NCBI GenBank assembly: GCA_018873245.2
Contig: JAEMBT020000001.1
Span: 16,460,220 to 16,524,219 of the forward strand
DNA length: 64,000 nucleotides
Source of the DNA: Archegozetes longisetosus
Taxonomy: Eukaryota > Arthropoda > Arachnida > Sarcoptiformes > Trhypochthoniidae
Reading direction: 5' to 3'
Both the position numbers and the translations under genes were made by a program. The notes beneath the pieces were generated by a model, which did not search any database, was not told where the DNA came from, and saw only the letters and a program-made list of their open reading frames with translations. Positions 1-10,829 of this stretch are shown one piece after another (within the stretch, counting starts at the first letter, position 1; each line of letters opens with the position of its first letter).

Positions 1-504
1 TATTGGAGGTGATAGAACTGAACACATCGTTTGGAGAATCGAGAATAAAGAATTCGATGGCGTTGCAGCTAAAGTTGTTGTTCTCAAAATTGGTAATACA
101 TCTGAGTATTAGTTATCTTTTTCACAGATAATTACTTATATTCTGTTGACTTATATTCAGGTACTAACAATTTGTATGCGAATACAGCTGAAGATATTGC
201 TCATGGAATTAAAGAAATTATTAATCAATTATTTGTAAAAATGCCATCGACTAAAGTGTTACTGTTAGGTGTTCTCCCGCGTGCGGGTACTATCGAAACC
301 AAAGTTGAACAAATCAATACAATCATCTCTAAATATGCCGATGATAAGAAGGTCTTCTATTTGGATTTGTCGCCACAATTTCAAGATTCACCTGGAAAAG
401 AAAAGGAAGGACTCTATACCGATACTGTCCATCTTACTAAAGCAGGTTACCAGGTTTGGTACGAAACTATGGAACCCCTTCTTAAGAAATTATTGGGAGA
501 ATAG
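1..504 (+). CDS. Secreted SGNH/GDSL hydrolase, PAF-acetylhydrolase Ib-like (3' part, gene enters from the left)
   Basis: Two exons are visible: 1-92 and 161-504, joined by a 68-bp phase-1 GT-AG intron. Exon 1 encodes the GGDRT block and a VVVLKIG strand. Exon 2 begins at the TNN block and ends in YTDTVHLTKAGY, which holds the Asp and His of the SGNH catalytic triad (D-x-x-H). The signal peptide and the catalytic GDS serine lie left of the window, as shown by the complete paralogue at 3217. The family includes PAF-acetylhydrolase Ib catalytic subunits and bacterial GDSL esterases that hydrolyse acyl or acetyl esters; the substrate here is unknown. The frame is intact to TAG at 502-504 and an AATAAA follows at 589-594. 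This copy looks functional. Confidence 0.85.
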
Positions 505-588
505 AGTAATTATTCAAAAAGCAACATGATGTGTAATTTCATGTTTATTAAAACGTTTATGTAAATCTCTATTGAAATTTCCATAACT

Positions 589-594
589 AATAAA
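589..594 (+). terminator. Poly(A) signal AATAAA of the first SGNH gene
   Basis: A canonical AATAAA lies 85 bp after the stop codon of the first hydrolase copy and on the same strand, so it is a reasonable 3' end signal. Confidence 0.5.
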
Positions 595-1238
595 AATTAT
601 TGATTGTCACTAACTTTTGTGTAATGTAATGAATTTTCATACACAAAATTTTAAAAATATCATAGAAGTAAACTCTAAAGTTTGACATAAAATAATGAGT
701 CTCTACTCACTAAGTTACGATAAATATAGACTTTTAATGCAGAAAAGCCAATCTAAATTTGACAAAAACTTAAGTGGTTGTTTTAGAAAAACAATTCAAC
801 ATTCCTATACAAACGTATATATTATTGATTTTTAAAATTAATTAACTATATGTTCGACTTAAATTAGTTTAGTAGATTTTTCTGTGTATTTGTATTATTT
901 CTCATCATTTTTCGACTTTCAATTTGAATTCAATCTAATCTAACCTGACCAGACACAACCCAACCCAACCCAACTCAATCCATCTCAGTCTAATCTTTCA
1001 AAATGTTTATACGCTATCGTTATACTAAATAAATTTAAGTTCAGTCGTACTTTAATCAAACTTTTATATCTATACCATAATAGAGAGACTAATTAATAAA
1101 AAATTAACTGCAATTCTAAATTTGTGGAAAATACTAGAATTTAAGGGTATTTGGTTTGTGGCTTAGTTCTCACGAGTTTGTCTCGATTGTGCTCAATCGA
1201 TAAACAAAATCCGTATTCAAGTTCTACTATATTCCTAT

Positions 1239-1267
1239 AAATACATGTACAACGTGTACATGTATTT
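1239..1267. repeat. Perfect 13-bp palindrome with 3-nt spacer
   Basis: The left arm 1239-1251 and right arm 1255-1267 are exact reverse complements around the spacer ACG. The core reads TGTACA-ACG-TGTACA. A CTATAAATA string overlaps its left side. It could be a dimeric transcription-factor site of the ACAnnnTGT type or only a hairpin; nothing in the sequence decides between these. Confidence 0.6.
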
Positions 1268-1286
1268 TTCACTAATAATTTATTAG

Positions 1287-1562
1287 TAGAGCATTGCCAA
1301 AAGTCGATTTGAAAAGTTGAAAAATGTCGAAAAAGTCAGCTAAATAAAGTGAAATAACAGTAATAAAAAGTTGAAAAAGTTCTTAATTAGTATATTTCTA
1401 TGGATACACTCATTTACTAAACTTATGGGTCAAATATAGTCAATAAAAGTAAAAAATGTTGTCAAAAAAGTCAAAATAAAGTTGAAAAGTCTTGTTTAGT
1501 CATTTTCGACTTTTTTTTGCCTTTAAAGTCAAAATAGTAAAAAAGTCAAACGCAATGCTCTA
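1287..1562. mobile_element. Small MITE-like element with TAGAGCATTGC ends, rich in AAAAGTC
   Basis: The ends are exact inverted copies: TAGAGCATTGC at 1287-1297 and GCAATGCTCTA at 1552-1562. If the TA is the duplicated target, the element is GAGCATTGC...GCAATGCTC with TA on each side, as in Tc1/mariner-type MITEs. The interior is low complexity, built of repeated AAAAAGTC/GTTGAAAAAG words, with no coding capacity. It lies about 50 bp before the orphan hydrolase exon at 1614. A short similar string (GTAGAGCATAAAAAAGTC) occurs near 3868 in the intron of the third copy. Confidence 0.5.
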
Positions 1563-1613
1563 TTGATTAGTTTTCGCACAAATAATTCTTGAATTCTGTT
1601 GACTGACATTCAG

Positions 1614-1959
1614 GTACTAACAATGTGAATGTGAACTCAGCTCAAGATATTGCTGATGGAATTAAAAAGTTATTAATGAATTATTTGTAAAAATGCCATC
1701 GACTAAAGTGTTACTGTTAGGCATTCTCCCGCGTGCGGGTACTATCCAGTCAATAGTTGGACAAATCAATTATGATATCTCTAAATATGCTGATAACAAG
1801 AAGGTCTTCTATTTGGATATGTCACCACAATTCCAAGACTCTCCTGGAGAAGAAAAGGCAGGACTCTATACCGATACTGTCCATCTTACTGGAGCAGGTT
1901 ATCAGGTCTGGTATGAAACTATGGAACCACTTCTAAAGACTTTAGAAGCTGTTGAATAA
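1614..1959 (+). pseudogene. Orphan second exon of an SGNH hydrolase copy (pseudogene)
   Basis: This segment matches exon 2 of the neighbouring hydrolase genes, from the TNN block at the splice acceptor (CAG|GT at 1613/1614) to the DTVHL catalytic block and a stop at 1959. No exon 1 with signal peptide or GDS serine lies between 505 and 1613. The frame is broken near 1668-1672, where a lysine-rich stretch is one base shorter than in copy 1, so the reading frame before the shift and the one from 1693 onward do not join. The 3' end of the intron was copied with the exon, which points to a partial genomic duplication, not retroposition. It is most likely dead, although the downstream frame remains open for 88 codons. 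Confidence 0.75.
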
Positions 1960-3130
1960 AGTTATACTATATTGAAATGTGAATATATACTTATCGTAAA
2001 CTAGTCCAATGAAATGGTTTTCAATTTGTATGGTTTGTGAAATTGTATGACTGACTTTTAATACTATTTGCTGTTGTATAAAATAAAAATAGCGGGTATC
2101 AATCAAAACTGTCTTAACCTTCAGTTTGAATTTGAACATTTTCTAGCGTAACATTAAGTTCAGTCGACTGATTAATTTTTCTAAACAATCGATTTCTAAA
2201 AGAAGATTTCAAACTTTGATCATTTTGGCTACAACTTTCTATAAGTTTGACAAATAAACGGAAACATTAGAAAAGAACAGCTGTCTTGAGCTGAAATCTA
2301 TGTTTTAAGTACTATAAGGAAAAAGTGTTAAATCGAGTTTCTTCAAGAGCTTAATATAGAGCGCTTTAAAAAATCCATCTGTAAGTTTCACAGACTTATT
2401 AGTCTGAATCTAAGTATATAACATCTAATGTAAACTTCCTGCAAATTATGATCAAAAGTGTGAAAAGTTAGAATTTGTTTTGAGAAAATCTATACAATTT
2501 TCAATGATTACTTATAGAAACATTTGCATAGAAAGTTTTATTGCTTTAATGGTTTATTAAATGTTTGCTATATTCTGTATGTCTTGTATTATTTGTTAAC
2601 ACAGCTTGACAAACACTTTTCCATATAGTACATATTTGTCAATGTTTTCTATAGCCTTTTGTCGAATTGAGTTAAAAGTTAACTATAGTTTCTAATTAAA
2701 AATAAAGATTATAGGATCCTCTACCGTATAACCGGTACAAACACATTTGGGTTCTCATTATTTTCCTTTTATATTATCAATAACAAAAATCCGTGTACAA
2801 TCAATTTTCAGTCCTAATCTTACACAGACTCAATTTTTAAATATAAATAACAGTGTGGAGAATAGGTATATTGCGGGTTATAGAGTTTTTCAGTTTTTCA
2901 TTCACAAAGATAGTTTCAACTCCATATAATAATCTGACTAACTTTCCATATTTGTTAATCTTCTAAAATTAATAGTTAGTTAACTTTTCAAACAGTACTA
3001 ATGCTCTCATTAAGTGTGAAGTCAAACTTTGAATAGGTCTAACTCTATTCTATGCTTTTAACTTATGCCGTTTCTCCACATTATTACACACATAATCACT
3101 TACTGACATCACAAAAACAGATAATTATGC
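1960..3130. other. Intergenic DNA with one copy of a dispersed repeat
   Basis: No gene seen. The stretch 2963-3090 resembles 10692-10829 (shared words such as AACAGTACTAATG and CTATGCTTTTAA and a common order of blocks), so it belongs to a dispersed repeat or is a duplicated upstream region of a hydrolase gene. Confidence 0.5.
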
Positions 3131-3138
3131 TATAAATA
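3131..3138 (+). promoter_or_regulatory. TATA box of the third hydrolase gene
   Basis: TATAAATA lies 79 bp before the ATG at 3217, leaving room for a start site near 3160 and a leader of about 50-60 nt. No competing TATA string is closer. Confidence 0.5.
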
Positions 3139-3216
3139 CAGCATTTAACATCAATTTCAAACAAATGATTCAAACTATCTTAGTAAAAACATACAATAAC
3201 TCAATTTGAGACAATA

Positions 3217-4289
3217 ATGAAATTGGTATTATTAGGAATTAGTTTATTTATCGTTCAAATTTCAGCCCAGTCCCATCCGTGGATCGGGCAATCGAAAGAT
3301 GAGAACTGGTTCAAGCATCACGAAGCGTTGCTAAACCAAACAGCAGCCCATAGATCCGAAATCAAGATAGTATTTCTAGGAGATTCAATAACACAAGGAT
3401 GGGGTGGAAACGGGAGAGAGATATGGAATGAGCACTACGTTCCGCGACATACTTATAATTACGGTATAGGAGGTGATCGAACTGAGAATGTTATCTATAG
3501 AATAGAGCACGGCGAATTTGATGGAGTTAAGGCTAATGTTGTTGTGCTTAAAATCGGTAAAATATCTCTTATCTTATAATTTATTCAAATTTTATTCTTA
3601 AATAATGCTCTCATATTCTCTTCACATACTTTGACTTAAGATTTTTTGTATGAATTTTGCTTAAAGAGTTTTAGTTCTTATCTTATAAGATGTCTGAACA
3701 CTTGTAAAAGTGTTGGAAAGTAGTTACTCAAAAGTAAGAAGTTTTTGTCGAATGTTATTTGGAAGTCAAATATTTGAAGTTTGTTTTAGTACATGAGTTA
3801 CGTGACCAGTTTGTATAACTTTTGTAAACAGATATAGTTAATATATTGAATGTTCAGTACATTTTTGTAGAGCATAAAAAAGTCTATTTTTTTCTTCCAA
3901 CTATAACTATTATTATATAGTTATTACTTTTCTTCATCAACTTCAGGCACCAACAACTTAGGCGCCAATACAGCTGAAGATATCGCTCATGGAATTAAAG
4001 AAATCATAAATCAATTACTAATTAAAATGCCATCAACTAAAGTGCTGTTATTGGGAATCCTGCCACGAAACGGTGGAATCGAAACTAAGGTTCAAAATGT
4101 GAATACAATAATATCAAATTATGCAGATGAAAACATGTATTTTATTTGGATATGTCATCAAAATTCCAAGACTCACCTGGAAAAGAGAAACCAGGTCTAT
4201 ATGTTGATACTGTCCATCTTACCAAAGCAGGCTATCAGGTCTGGTACGAAACTATGGAACCCCTTCTTAAGAAGTTATTGGCAGAATAG
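3217..4289 (+). CDS. Secreted SGNH/GDSL hydrolase, PAF-acetylhydrolase Ib-like, full length with a one-base frameshift
   Basis: Exon 1 is 3217-3556, then a phase-1 GT-AG intron, then exon 2 at 3947-4289. The product starts with a signal peptide of about 17 residues (MKLVLLGISLFIVQISA, cleavage before QSHP). It carries the nucleophile block GDSIT near residue 53, the GGDRT block, TNN, and D-x-x-H near the C-terminus. The intron sits at the same place and phase as in the first copy (KIG|TNN). In exon 2 the frame breaks near 4138-4144, in a run of four T, where one base fewer than expected is present; after it the paralogous sequence continues in another frame to TAG at 4287-4289. As written, the catalytic Asp and His are lost. 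This is a recent pseudogene or an assembly indel. With the base restored the length would be about 227 residues. Confidence 0.8.
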
Positions 4290-4402
4290 AGTAGCTATAA
4301 ACAAAGTACACCTGAATTTTAATAATTGATACCGTAAGACATGGTTTAAACTGATTCCGTCAATTTTCATGTGTACATATTTGTCACATAGAATGACACG
4401 CG

Positions 4403-4408
4403 AATAAA
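4403..4408 (+). terminator. Poly(A) signal AATAAA of the third hydrolase gene
   Basis: AATAAA lies about 115 bp after the expected stop at 4289. A second AATAAA-like string follows within 20 bp. Confidence 0.45.
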
Positions 4409-4433
4409 GTATTAAAATAAATAGTGTATCTGT

Positions 4434-4585
4434 AGATACTCTGTGTATTATTTAATACAAATCAAGCTCTCAGATACTCCGTGTATTGTTTAATACAAAT
4501 CAAGCTCTCAGATACTCCGTGTATTGTTTAATACAAATCAAGCTCTCAGATACTCCGTGTATTGTTTAATACAAATCAAGCTCTC
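4434..4585. repeat. 38-bp tandem repeat, four units
   Basis: Four head-to-tail copies of a 38-bp unit begin at 4434, 4472, 4510 and 4548. Units 2-4 are identical and unit 1 differs at two bases (CTCTG and ATTATT for CTCCG and ATTGTT). It starts about 25 bp after the poly(A) signal of the third hydrolase gene. Confidence 0.9.
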
Positions 4586-6814
4586 AGACAGTCAACAATG
4601 ATTAGGTGGAGACAAACTTGCTTTTAGTGTAGGCTAGACATTAAAAGTTGATTTTGCATGGCAAAATAAGCAAATTCAAGGTTAAACCATAATAGAGTGA
4701 ATGAGCCTGGCTTTTAGTTATCTTCTTTTCAAGTCTAAAATCCATCACTATGTTTGGTGAGTTAATATTAAATCAAATATAATAGATATGAATTACTTAA
4801 GTTAAAGTCCTATATAATAGAGAAGATTAGATGAGATTTAGATGAGATTAAGAAGTGAAAAGGCAGATAAATTAGTGAATGTTTAAATAAGCTTTCACTA
4901 TAATCTATAGTATATGCTTATAAGCGAAGTAATGATTAAGAGAAGAGAGTTGTATAGTTAATGTAAAATTAATAAAGTAAACACTAGATTGTGTGTTGTA
5001 TACTCTATTACTGGTTTATTTGAGCCGCGAGTCAACTGCTATCTGCTATTGAAGTGCCCCGCAAAATAGAATACTCTATCTATGTATTAGTGTTGATGAA
5101 TCTGTAGAACATTTTGTTGTCATTATAAACTTTCTAGATGTTTTCTAGATATGTTTCTAGTACTTGTAATTTGATTTTCATTTACCTCTAATCAATTTGA
5201 GATTGGTGATAGAATCTAATATTTTTAATAGTTATTTTAGACTTCTATGAATAAGATCACTTTTAAATGTGTTTGTTTAAATCAAATTAACTTCAATGAT
5301 TAAATTATATCGCATATCAGGCAATTTTTATTCACAAAGTGAATACATTTTTGTTAAATAACTAATATTTAATAACCATCTATTATGATCTGTGATTTAA
5401 AATAATCATCAAATATAAGTTGGCCAATTTGAATATCAGTTAAGAAATTGAACAATTTTTATAATTTATAGTTTTAAATAACATAAATTATTTACGGTTA
5501 CTTTGTTTTGTTCTAATAGCAAGCTCATGTTATACTATGAAGGGTTCATTACCTAATGACAAATTCACAAAGAAAATATTTGTGAAGAAAGCTACTTAGA
5601 AGTTATCTTTTTACAACACTAGTACTAACAAAATATATTCATAAAGGGATTGAATGTTATAATAGTAAAAATATTATTTGATTAGTCTAGTAAGAGCTTA
5701 TTTAGGGAGCTTATAGTAAAAGCTTATTATGAAAGATTATTAATCTAGCTTATTCTAGTTAAGAGCTAAGCAGACAAATGCGGAAATAACCATTTACGAC
5801 TAAAACATTATTAAATTAGTTATAACATTGTTAAATTAGTTATAACATTGTTAAATTAGTTATAACATTGTTAAATTAGTTATACCAGATCCTTAAACAA
5901 CCGTGTCTTCTAAGCTGATCTTATAAAATATTTACGCCAACTAACAATGGTTTCTACTTAACAGGTAACTCGCTTTCAGCTTTACTCGTATCATGAATAT
6001 TCAGTTTTGTGTAAATGAAAACGTTTATCTAAATATATATCTCACTATTATTAATACAAACAGTTATAAATAATAATTACTTCTAAAGTAAAAGCAAAAG
6101 TTTAGTTTTGAATAGATTTCAAACTAAATCTATAGAAGACTGTTGAATGAGAATAATACTGATTGCATTTATTATTTAAAACATGAACATCGATTTTCTT
6201 CTCATTCATAGAATCATATGTTTTCAACGACATCAAACATATGAAACACATGAAACACATGAAACACATAACACTTTGTACACTTGAGAGGCTTCTAAGA
6301 ATTGAGTTGGTATGAATTGATGATAAATCATGAATAAAACTTATAACTTATTTATGCAGCCTGGTGTCTTTTACCTCAGTATAACATTTGAATTGAGACT
6401 TTTTTATTCTGTAGACTATTTGTTTCTATAGGATATATCAAACAGACTTTCTTTTTATAGAAATACAGGATAGCTCTCTTTATTCATACGCTTTATGTAT
6501 CTTTTCATCAAAATCTATTTTCTACTCACACTTATTTCTATGCAATCATTTCATCGTACGAACATTTTTTCGCACTAATAATTGAATCAAATTGAACAGA
6601 AATAAACAGATTGTTCAATTAGTTGAATGTATTGTATAAATAGAATGACTTTTACAAATAAGAGTTGTGTGTTATTATAAGGAAAACTCTGCTGTGAGTG
6701 GTTGTTCAACTAAACCAGAACTTCAAACTAATTGATAAGCTAATCAACTACTTGAAAAGCAAGTGATTAAGCAAAAGTGGATATAATAAGAGTTAGTATA
6801 GTTAGTATAAGTTT
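4586..6814. other. Intergenic DNA, AT-rich
   Basis: No coding potential seen. It holds a 20-bp tandem repeat at 5811-5884 and a short CATATGAAACA/CACATGAAA repeat near 6236-6270. Confidence 0.6.
5811..5884. repeat. 20-bp tandem repeat, about 3.7 units
   Basis: The unit TTAAATTAGTTATAACATTG is repeated without a base change from 5811 to 5884. Confidence 0.9.
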
Positions 6815-6827
6815 ATGATTGAAGAAA

Positions 6828-7205
6828 ATGAAGCTAACGCTGTTGAAAGAAACATTAGGTATTTGTCGTGTTGAGCCAAGCCAAGCCGTTCCACTTTGGG
6901 CACTAGAGAGCAAACAAACTTTTCTATCAATAACTTATACAGAAGATGAACTTTCTATTGTGTGTCCACTTTGGTCAATTCCCGATGGTATAGAATGCGA
7001 GAAGGGATGGAATGCGATAAAAATCATTGGTCCATTAGATTTCGGGCTGACAGGTATACTTTCATCGCTGACAGTGCCATTGGCTGAAAATGGTATTTCT
7101 ATATTTGCCATCTCGACTTTCGATACTGACTATATTTTAATTAAGGAAAATCACCTTCTTCATGCTAAGCATGTTTTGCAGCTACATCAACATACTTTCG
7201 TATGA
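6828..7205 (+). CDS. ACT-domain protein of bacterial type (COG3603-like)
   Basis: A single uninterrupted frame of 125 residues starts at ATG 6828; an in-frame TTG lies 9 bp earlier and an overlapping out-of-frame ATG at 6815 opens only a short frame. The protein has the hallmark order of small bacterial tandem-ACT proteins: an N-terminal LTLL strand, PLWAL, the signature ELSIVCP near residue 44, WNAIKIIGPLDFGLTGIL, then APL-like LTVPLAENGISIFAISTFDTDYILIKE. ACT domains of this kind bind small ligands, often amino acids; animal CASTOR arginine sensors carry related folds. Function here is unknown. The absence of introns and the bacterial-like sequence suggest acquisition from bacteria, but related proteins occur in some fungi, so this is inference. 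AATAAA at 7350-7355 fits as 3' signal. Confidence 0.8.
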   Translation: MKLTLLKETLGICRVEPSQAVPLWALESKQTFLSITYTEDELSIVCPLWSIPDGIECEKGWNAIKIIGPLDFGLTGILSSLTVPLAENGISIFAISTFDTDYILIKENHLLHAKHVLQLHQHTFV

Positions 7206-7349
7206 ACTTTTACAATAATCACTATTTACTTTATGCTTCTAATAATAATATTTATATTAATATTTCATTTGATAACTGTTTATAAGTTATATCTGTTTCG
7301 TATGAATTTCTAAATCAAGTCAAGTATGAAATGTTTAATATAAACTAAC

Positions 7350-7355
7350 AATAAA
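7350..7355 (+). terminator. Poly(A) signal AATAAA of the ACT-domain gene
   Basis: AATAAA lies 145 bp after the stop at 7205. Its eukaryotic form supports residence of the gene in the animal genome rather than bacterial contamination. Confidence 0.4.
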
Positions 7356-9296
7356 GTAAGTTTTCGTGAAATAAACCAGAAGTTAGGCAACTCGTATGAT
7401 AGATCAATTGCATAACTATTTGTCAAATCACAACTTTTCCTCTCAATCTCACATTTATTTTGTGAAAATTTATTAATTTCATATCTATTAATCTGTACTG
7501 AATAGAAATATTTAAAACACAGAATAGTGTAGAATATTCTCTGAATAAGAACTGAGTTTTATTTGATAGAATCCTTTTCTGCAATAATCATCAAAAGCGA
7601 TTTTATTGTTTTAAGTGCAAAGTTTTACGAGCTCGGGATAGATAAATGGAAGGCTTAACAGTGAATTGTAGGTCTTATTCTTAAGACAAAAAATCACTGT
7701 AATTTAAAAGTATAATATGGAGGAAAACTTGATCTGAATAACCAATATGATTGAAATGAGTTTTAGATACTTGTCGTTTGTTTGATCCGGTTTGATAGAA
7801 TCAACAAGAATCGTAGTTTTCTCCAAAACCGATCCTATAGCAAATATGATTTATTAAATTTCAAACATATTGACCAACGATTTGATGCCTCAATGGTTGA
7901 GTTACCATAAGCTTAAGCATAGAATATGACTCGAATTTTATAAAAGATTGAGAGATCAAAATCAGTTAAGCGTCAACTGTATATTGAAATAGGATTTTCA
8001 ATAATGACCAGATGATTGAAGTATTTTTTCAATAACTTGCGGATAAGGGATGGAAGAAGGAATCTCATGCGGATTAATCTGGTATTCGTGTGGAACGTGC
8101 AGACCTGACCTAACATTTTAGTAAATTAAAAATTTGATAACACGCTATTTTAAGGTAAAGCCGCAAGAATCCCGAGTAAAAGCTACTAAAACCATACTAA
8201 TATCAGTTAGATTTGGTCTGTGAGTTTTATTTTTAAAGTAAAGTTTGCAAACGTACGCAAGCATGTTAACAATGTTTGTTAGCATAACTGTTATTAGTAT
8301 TTCATACAGAGTCTAATTTTAGTGTCATATTTTTTGCTAACGTTTTTACTGTAAGAAATAACAATCTCTGGGCTCTCCGTACAAAACAACAACAATTCAA
8401 TTAGAGCCTGATCTGCAATAATTGATGGCAAGTCTAAGAGGTTTATTCGAAAAGCAGTTTTGATTAGACAATCAATTGACTGAGATGTAAAAACTAATTT
8501 GGTTTGCAACATTATCAATACAGGAGATAAGCTAATAACAAGCAGAATGTTCTTATGTCAATCTAACACTTTGACCTAATCACTTATCGGATAAGTTGTT
8601 CAATTGAGAGTAATGAAATATTTATATATGAAACATATAAAAAGTTATTCCATGTGATTCATGTGTTAATAATATGAGTATTTGATGCCCTACTACATCA
8701 ATTATAATTGATTCTCATTTGTGGAATCTTTTCAGAATCATTGAAAACAATTGAAAATCAAATTTTAATGAGACATACATCAAATGAGAAATTGTCGAGA
8801 ACAATTGAATATCCGAGTGAAAGTGAAGCTAAAACAATCGAGTACTAAATGCATAGTGTCTAACAATAGACGAGTTGCAAAATCAGTTTTAGTTAGGCTT
8901 ATAGAACGTCAATCCAATAAACAAGATTTCAGTTTGATTCTACCTTAATTTGATAAACATTATGATCCATTAGTTAGAAAGTAGTTTTTAATTGCGTGAC
9001 TCAATCAAGATTTAAGGCTTTACTTTACTATTGACTCAATACTAAATAAATCTAAACAAGTACTACTCAACTAATGGAAAGTAAGAGATTTATATCCCTA
9101 TACTAATACTCAGATTGAATCTCAAGAACTAGTTTAAGAAAACGATACATAAGTCAAAATATATTATAAGCCTCTTATGGTAACTTTAATTTCATATTAG
9201 TTCAAACGAACCGTTCAGAACTACAACAAATATTACTAATACTTAAGCGCATCAAATAGATTGAAGAGAAGTATTAATGCAGCGTATATTTAGATT

Positions 9297-9398
9297 GAAT
9301 CTGATGCTATGCATATAATCATAGAATCCGATGCTATGCATATAATCATAGAATCTGATGCTATGCGTATTATCACAGAATCGAATGCTATGTATATA
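9297..9398. repeat. 27-bp tandem repeat, about 3.8 units
   Basis: Units begin at 9297, 9324, 9351 and 9378 and share GAAT-x-x-GATGCTATGC. The period is divisible by three, but no substantial frame runs through the array. Confidence 0.85.
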
Positions 9399-10691
9399 AA
9401 AGCTAATACATCTTTTAAAAGCCTCTCCGTATCTAAGTAAATCTGATTCATGCGAAATCAGCTATCGATCGTCTTTAGTATAAATAGTATTTAATTTATT
9501 AATGTAACACTGCTTCACTTCAGATGATGTCAGCTATTTTTCGCGGACCGCTCCACCAATAAATTCGGATTCTTTCAGTAGAAAAAACTTTTAATTCACT
9601 TAATATATTCCTCGGATGGTTGAGAATTTTTAATTCTTATTTATATGCAAAAATATTTGTACAAGCTGTCTAAAACACCCGGAGACTGTCTAAACCACCC
9701 TGAGACCGTCGAGGGCCGCGATCCACAGTTTGTGAAACCTTCGCTCGCATTAACTGTAATCCAATATAATCCTCATCCGTCTTAATGGATAGAAAAGAAA
9801 CAAGTAATTTAAGTAAATGTATTTCTTGTGCAATTAATGAATGAGAAGACTTGCGCTTAATTGTAATTGACTGAAAGCAGAGCACAGACTAATATTTTAG
9901 TAGAAATAAGGCTATGACAGCAAAAGTTTTGAAAATGTTTCATTCAATTTACTGTTGTTTTTGGTAATATCTTTCCACTTCTACTCCTTGTTGTGCATTA
10001 ATTGAATTTGGTCTATGAACTTGAATGCGGTTTGAATGCAATACAAAACAGACTAATTCAGAAGTTCAAACAAATGTGATATAGGATGAACTTTGCTATT
10101 TTGGTTAACATGTAGAGCACTACCACTTATTATATAAGGAATTGATTTGCATCTCAATTGATTAACGTTATTCGTCTTAAGATGTGCTAAATCCTCTCTA
10201 GTCTTTAATTAAGCGCAGAATCAATTAAATTATACCAAATGAGTTAGTCGTTCAGTTGAAAATGAGAGAAATAATTATTAATTATCAGTTAATTAATAGA
10301 TATTAGAGCAAAACAACTCTGATTAATGATAGCTATTATAATTGAACTGATTATCAGAAAAGTCAATTATTTAACTCAATATCTTTAGTTTAATTAACGT
10401 ATATTAAGTCTCTCCTCAGAGACCTCTCTTCTAAATTACTGAATTTAGTTTAACATCTTGTAGATTGACTGTTATTTGTTTTATTTTGCTTTATTTTGCT
10501 TTATTTTGTTTTATTTTGCTTTATTTTCCACTATTTTCTTCATGTTCATTGTCAATATGAGCGATAAATACTTTATAAATAATTTCAATAAACCGTTTAA
10601 GTCAGGTTATAGGTTAGGTTAGTTTTGCGGCTTTTCATTCAAAAAACAGTTTGGAATCAATATGGTAATTTGGCAAACTTTGAATACTTGC

Positions 10692-10829
10692 TAATTTAGT
10701 AAAATTAATAGTTAATTGGCTCTCCAAACAGTACTAATGTTCTTAATAAGAGTGAAGTAAACGTTTAAATATGTTTAATCCTTATTCTATGCTTTTAAAT
10801 TGATATCGTTTCTCCACACTCTTATTCAT
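10692..10829. repeat. Diverged second copy of the repeat at 2963-3090
   Basis: Blocks in common and in the same order are AAAATTAATAGTTA, CAAACAGTACTAATG, TATTCTATGCTTTTAA and CGTTTCTCCACA. The first copy lies about 130 bp before the hydrolase gene at 3217; no hydrolase exon follows this one. Confidence 0.6.

Larger units (their letters stand above)
595..1613. other. Intergenic DNA between hydrolase copies 1 and 2
   Basis: AT-rich, no gene seen. It carries a pyrimidine-rich CAACC/CAACT stretch near 945-985, a perfect 13-bp inverted repeat at 1239-1267, and a small inverted-repeat element at 1287-1562. The 3' end of the hydrolase intron is recognisable from about 1575 to 1613. Confidence 0.6.

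Noticed and set aside
9670..9885. Minus-strand frame in a GC-richer patch, possibly a transposon fragment
   Set aside because: The peptide shows no recognisable motif and part of it comes from a doubled 20-bp repeat.
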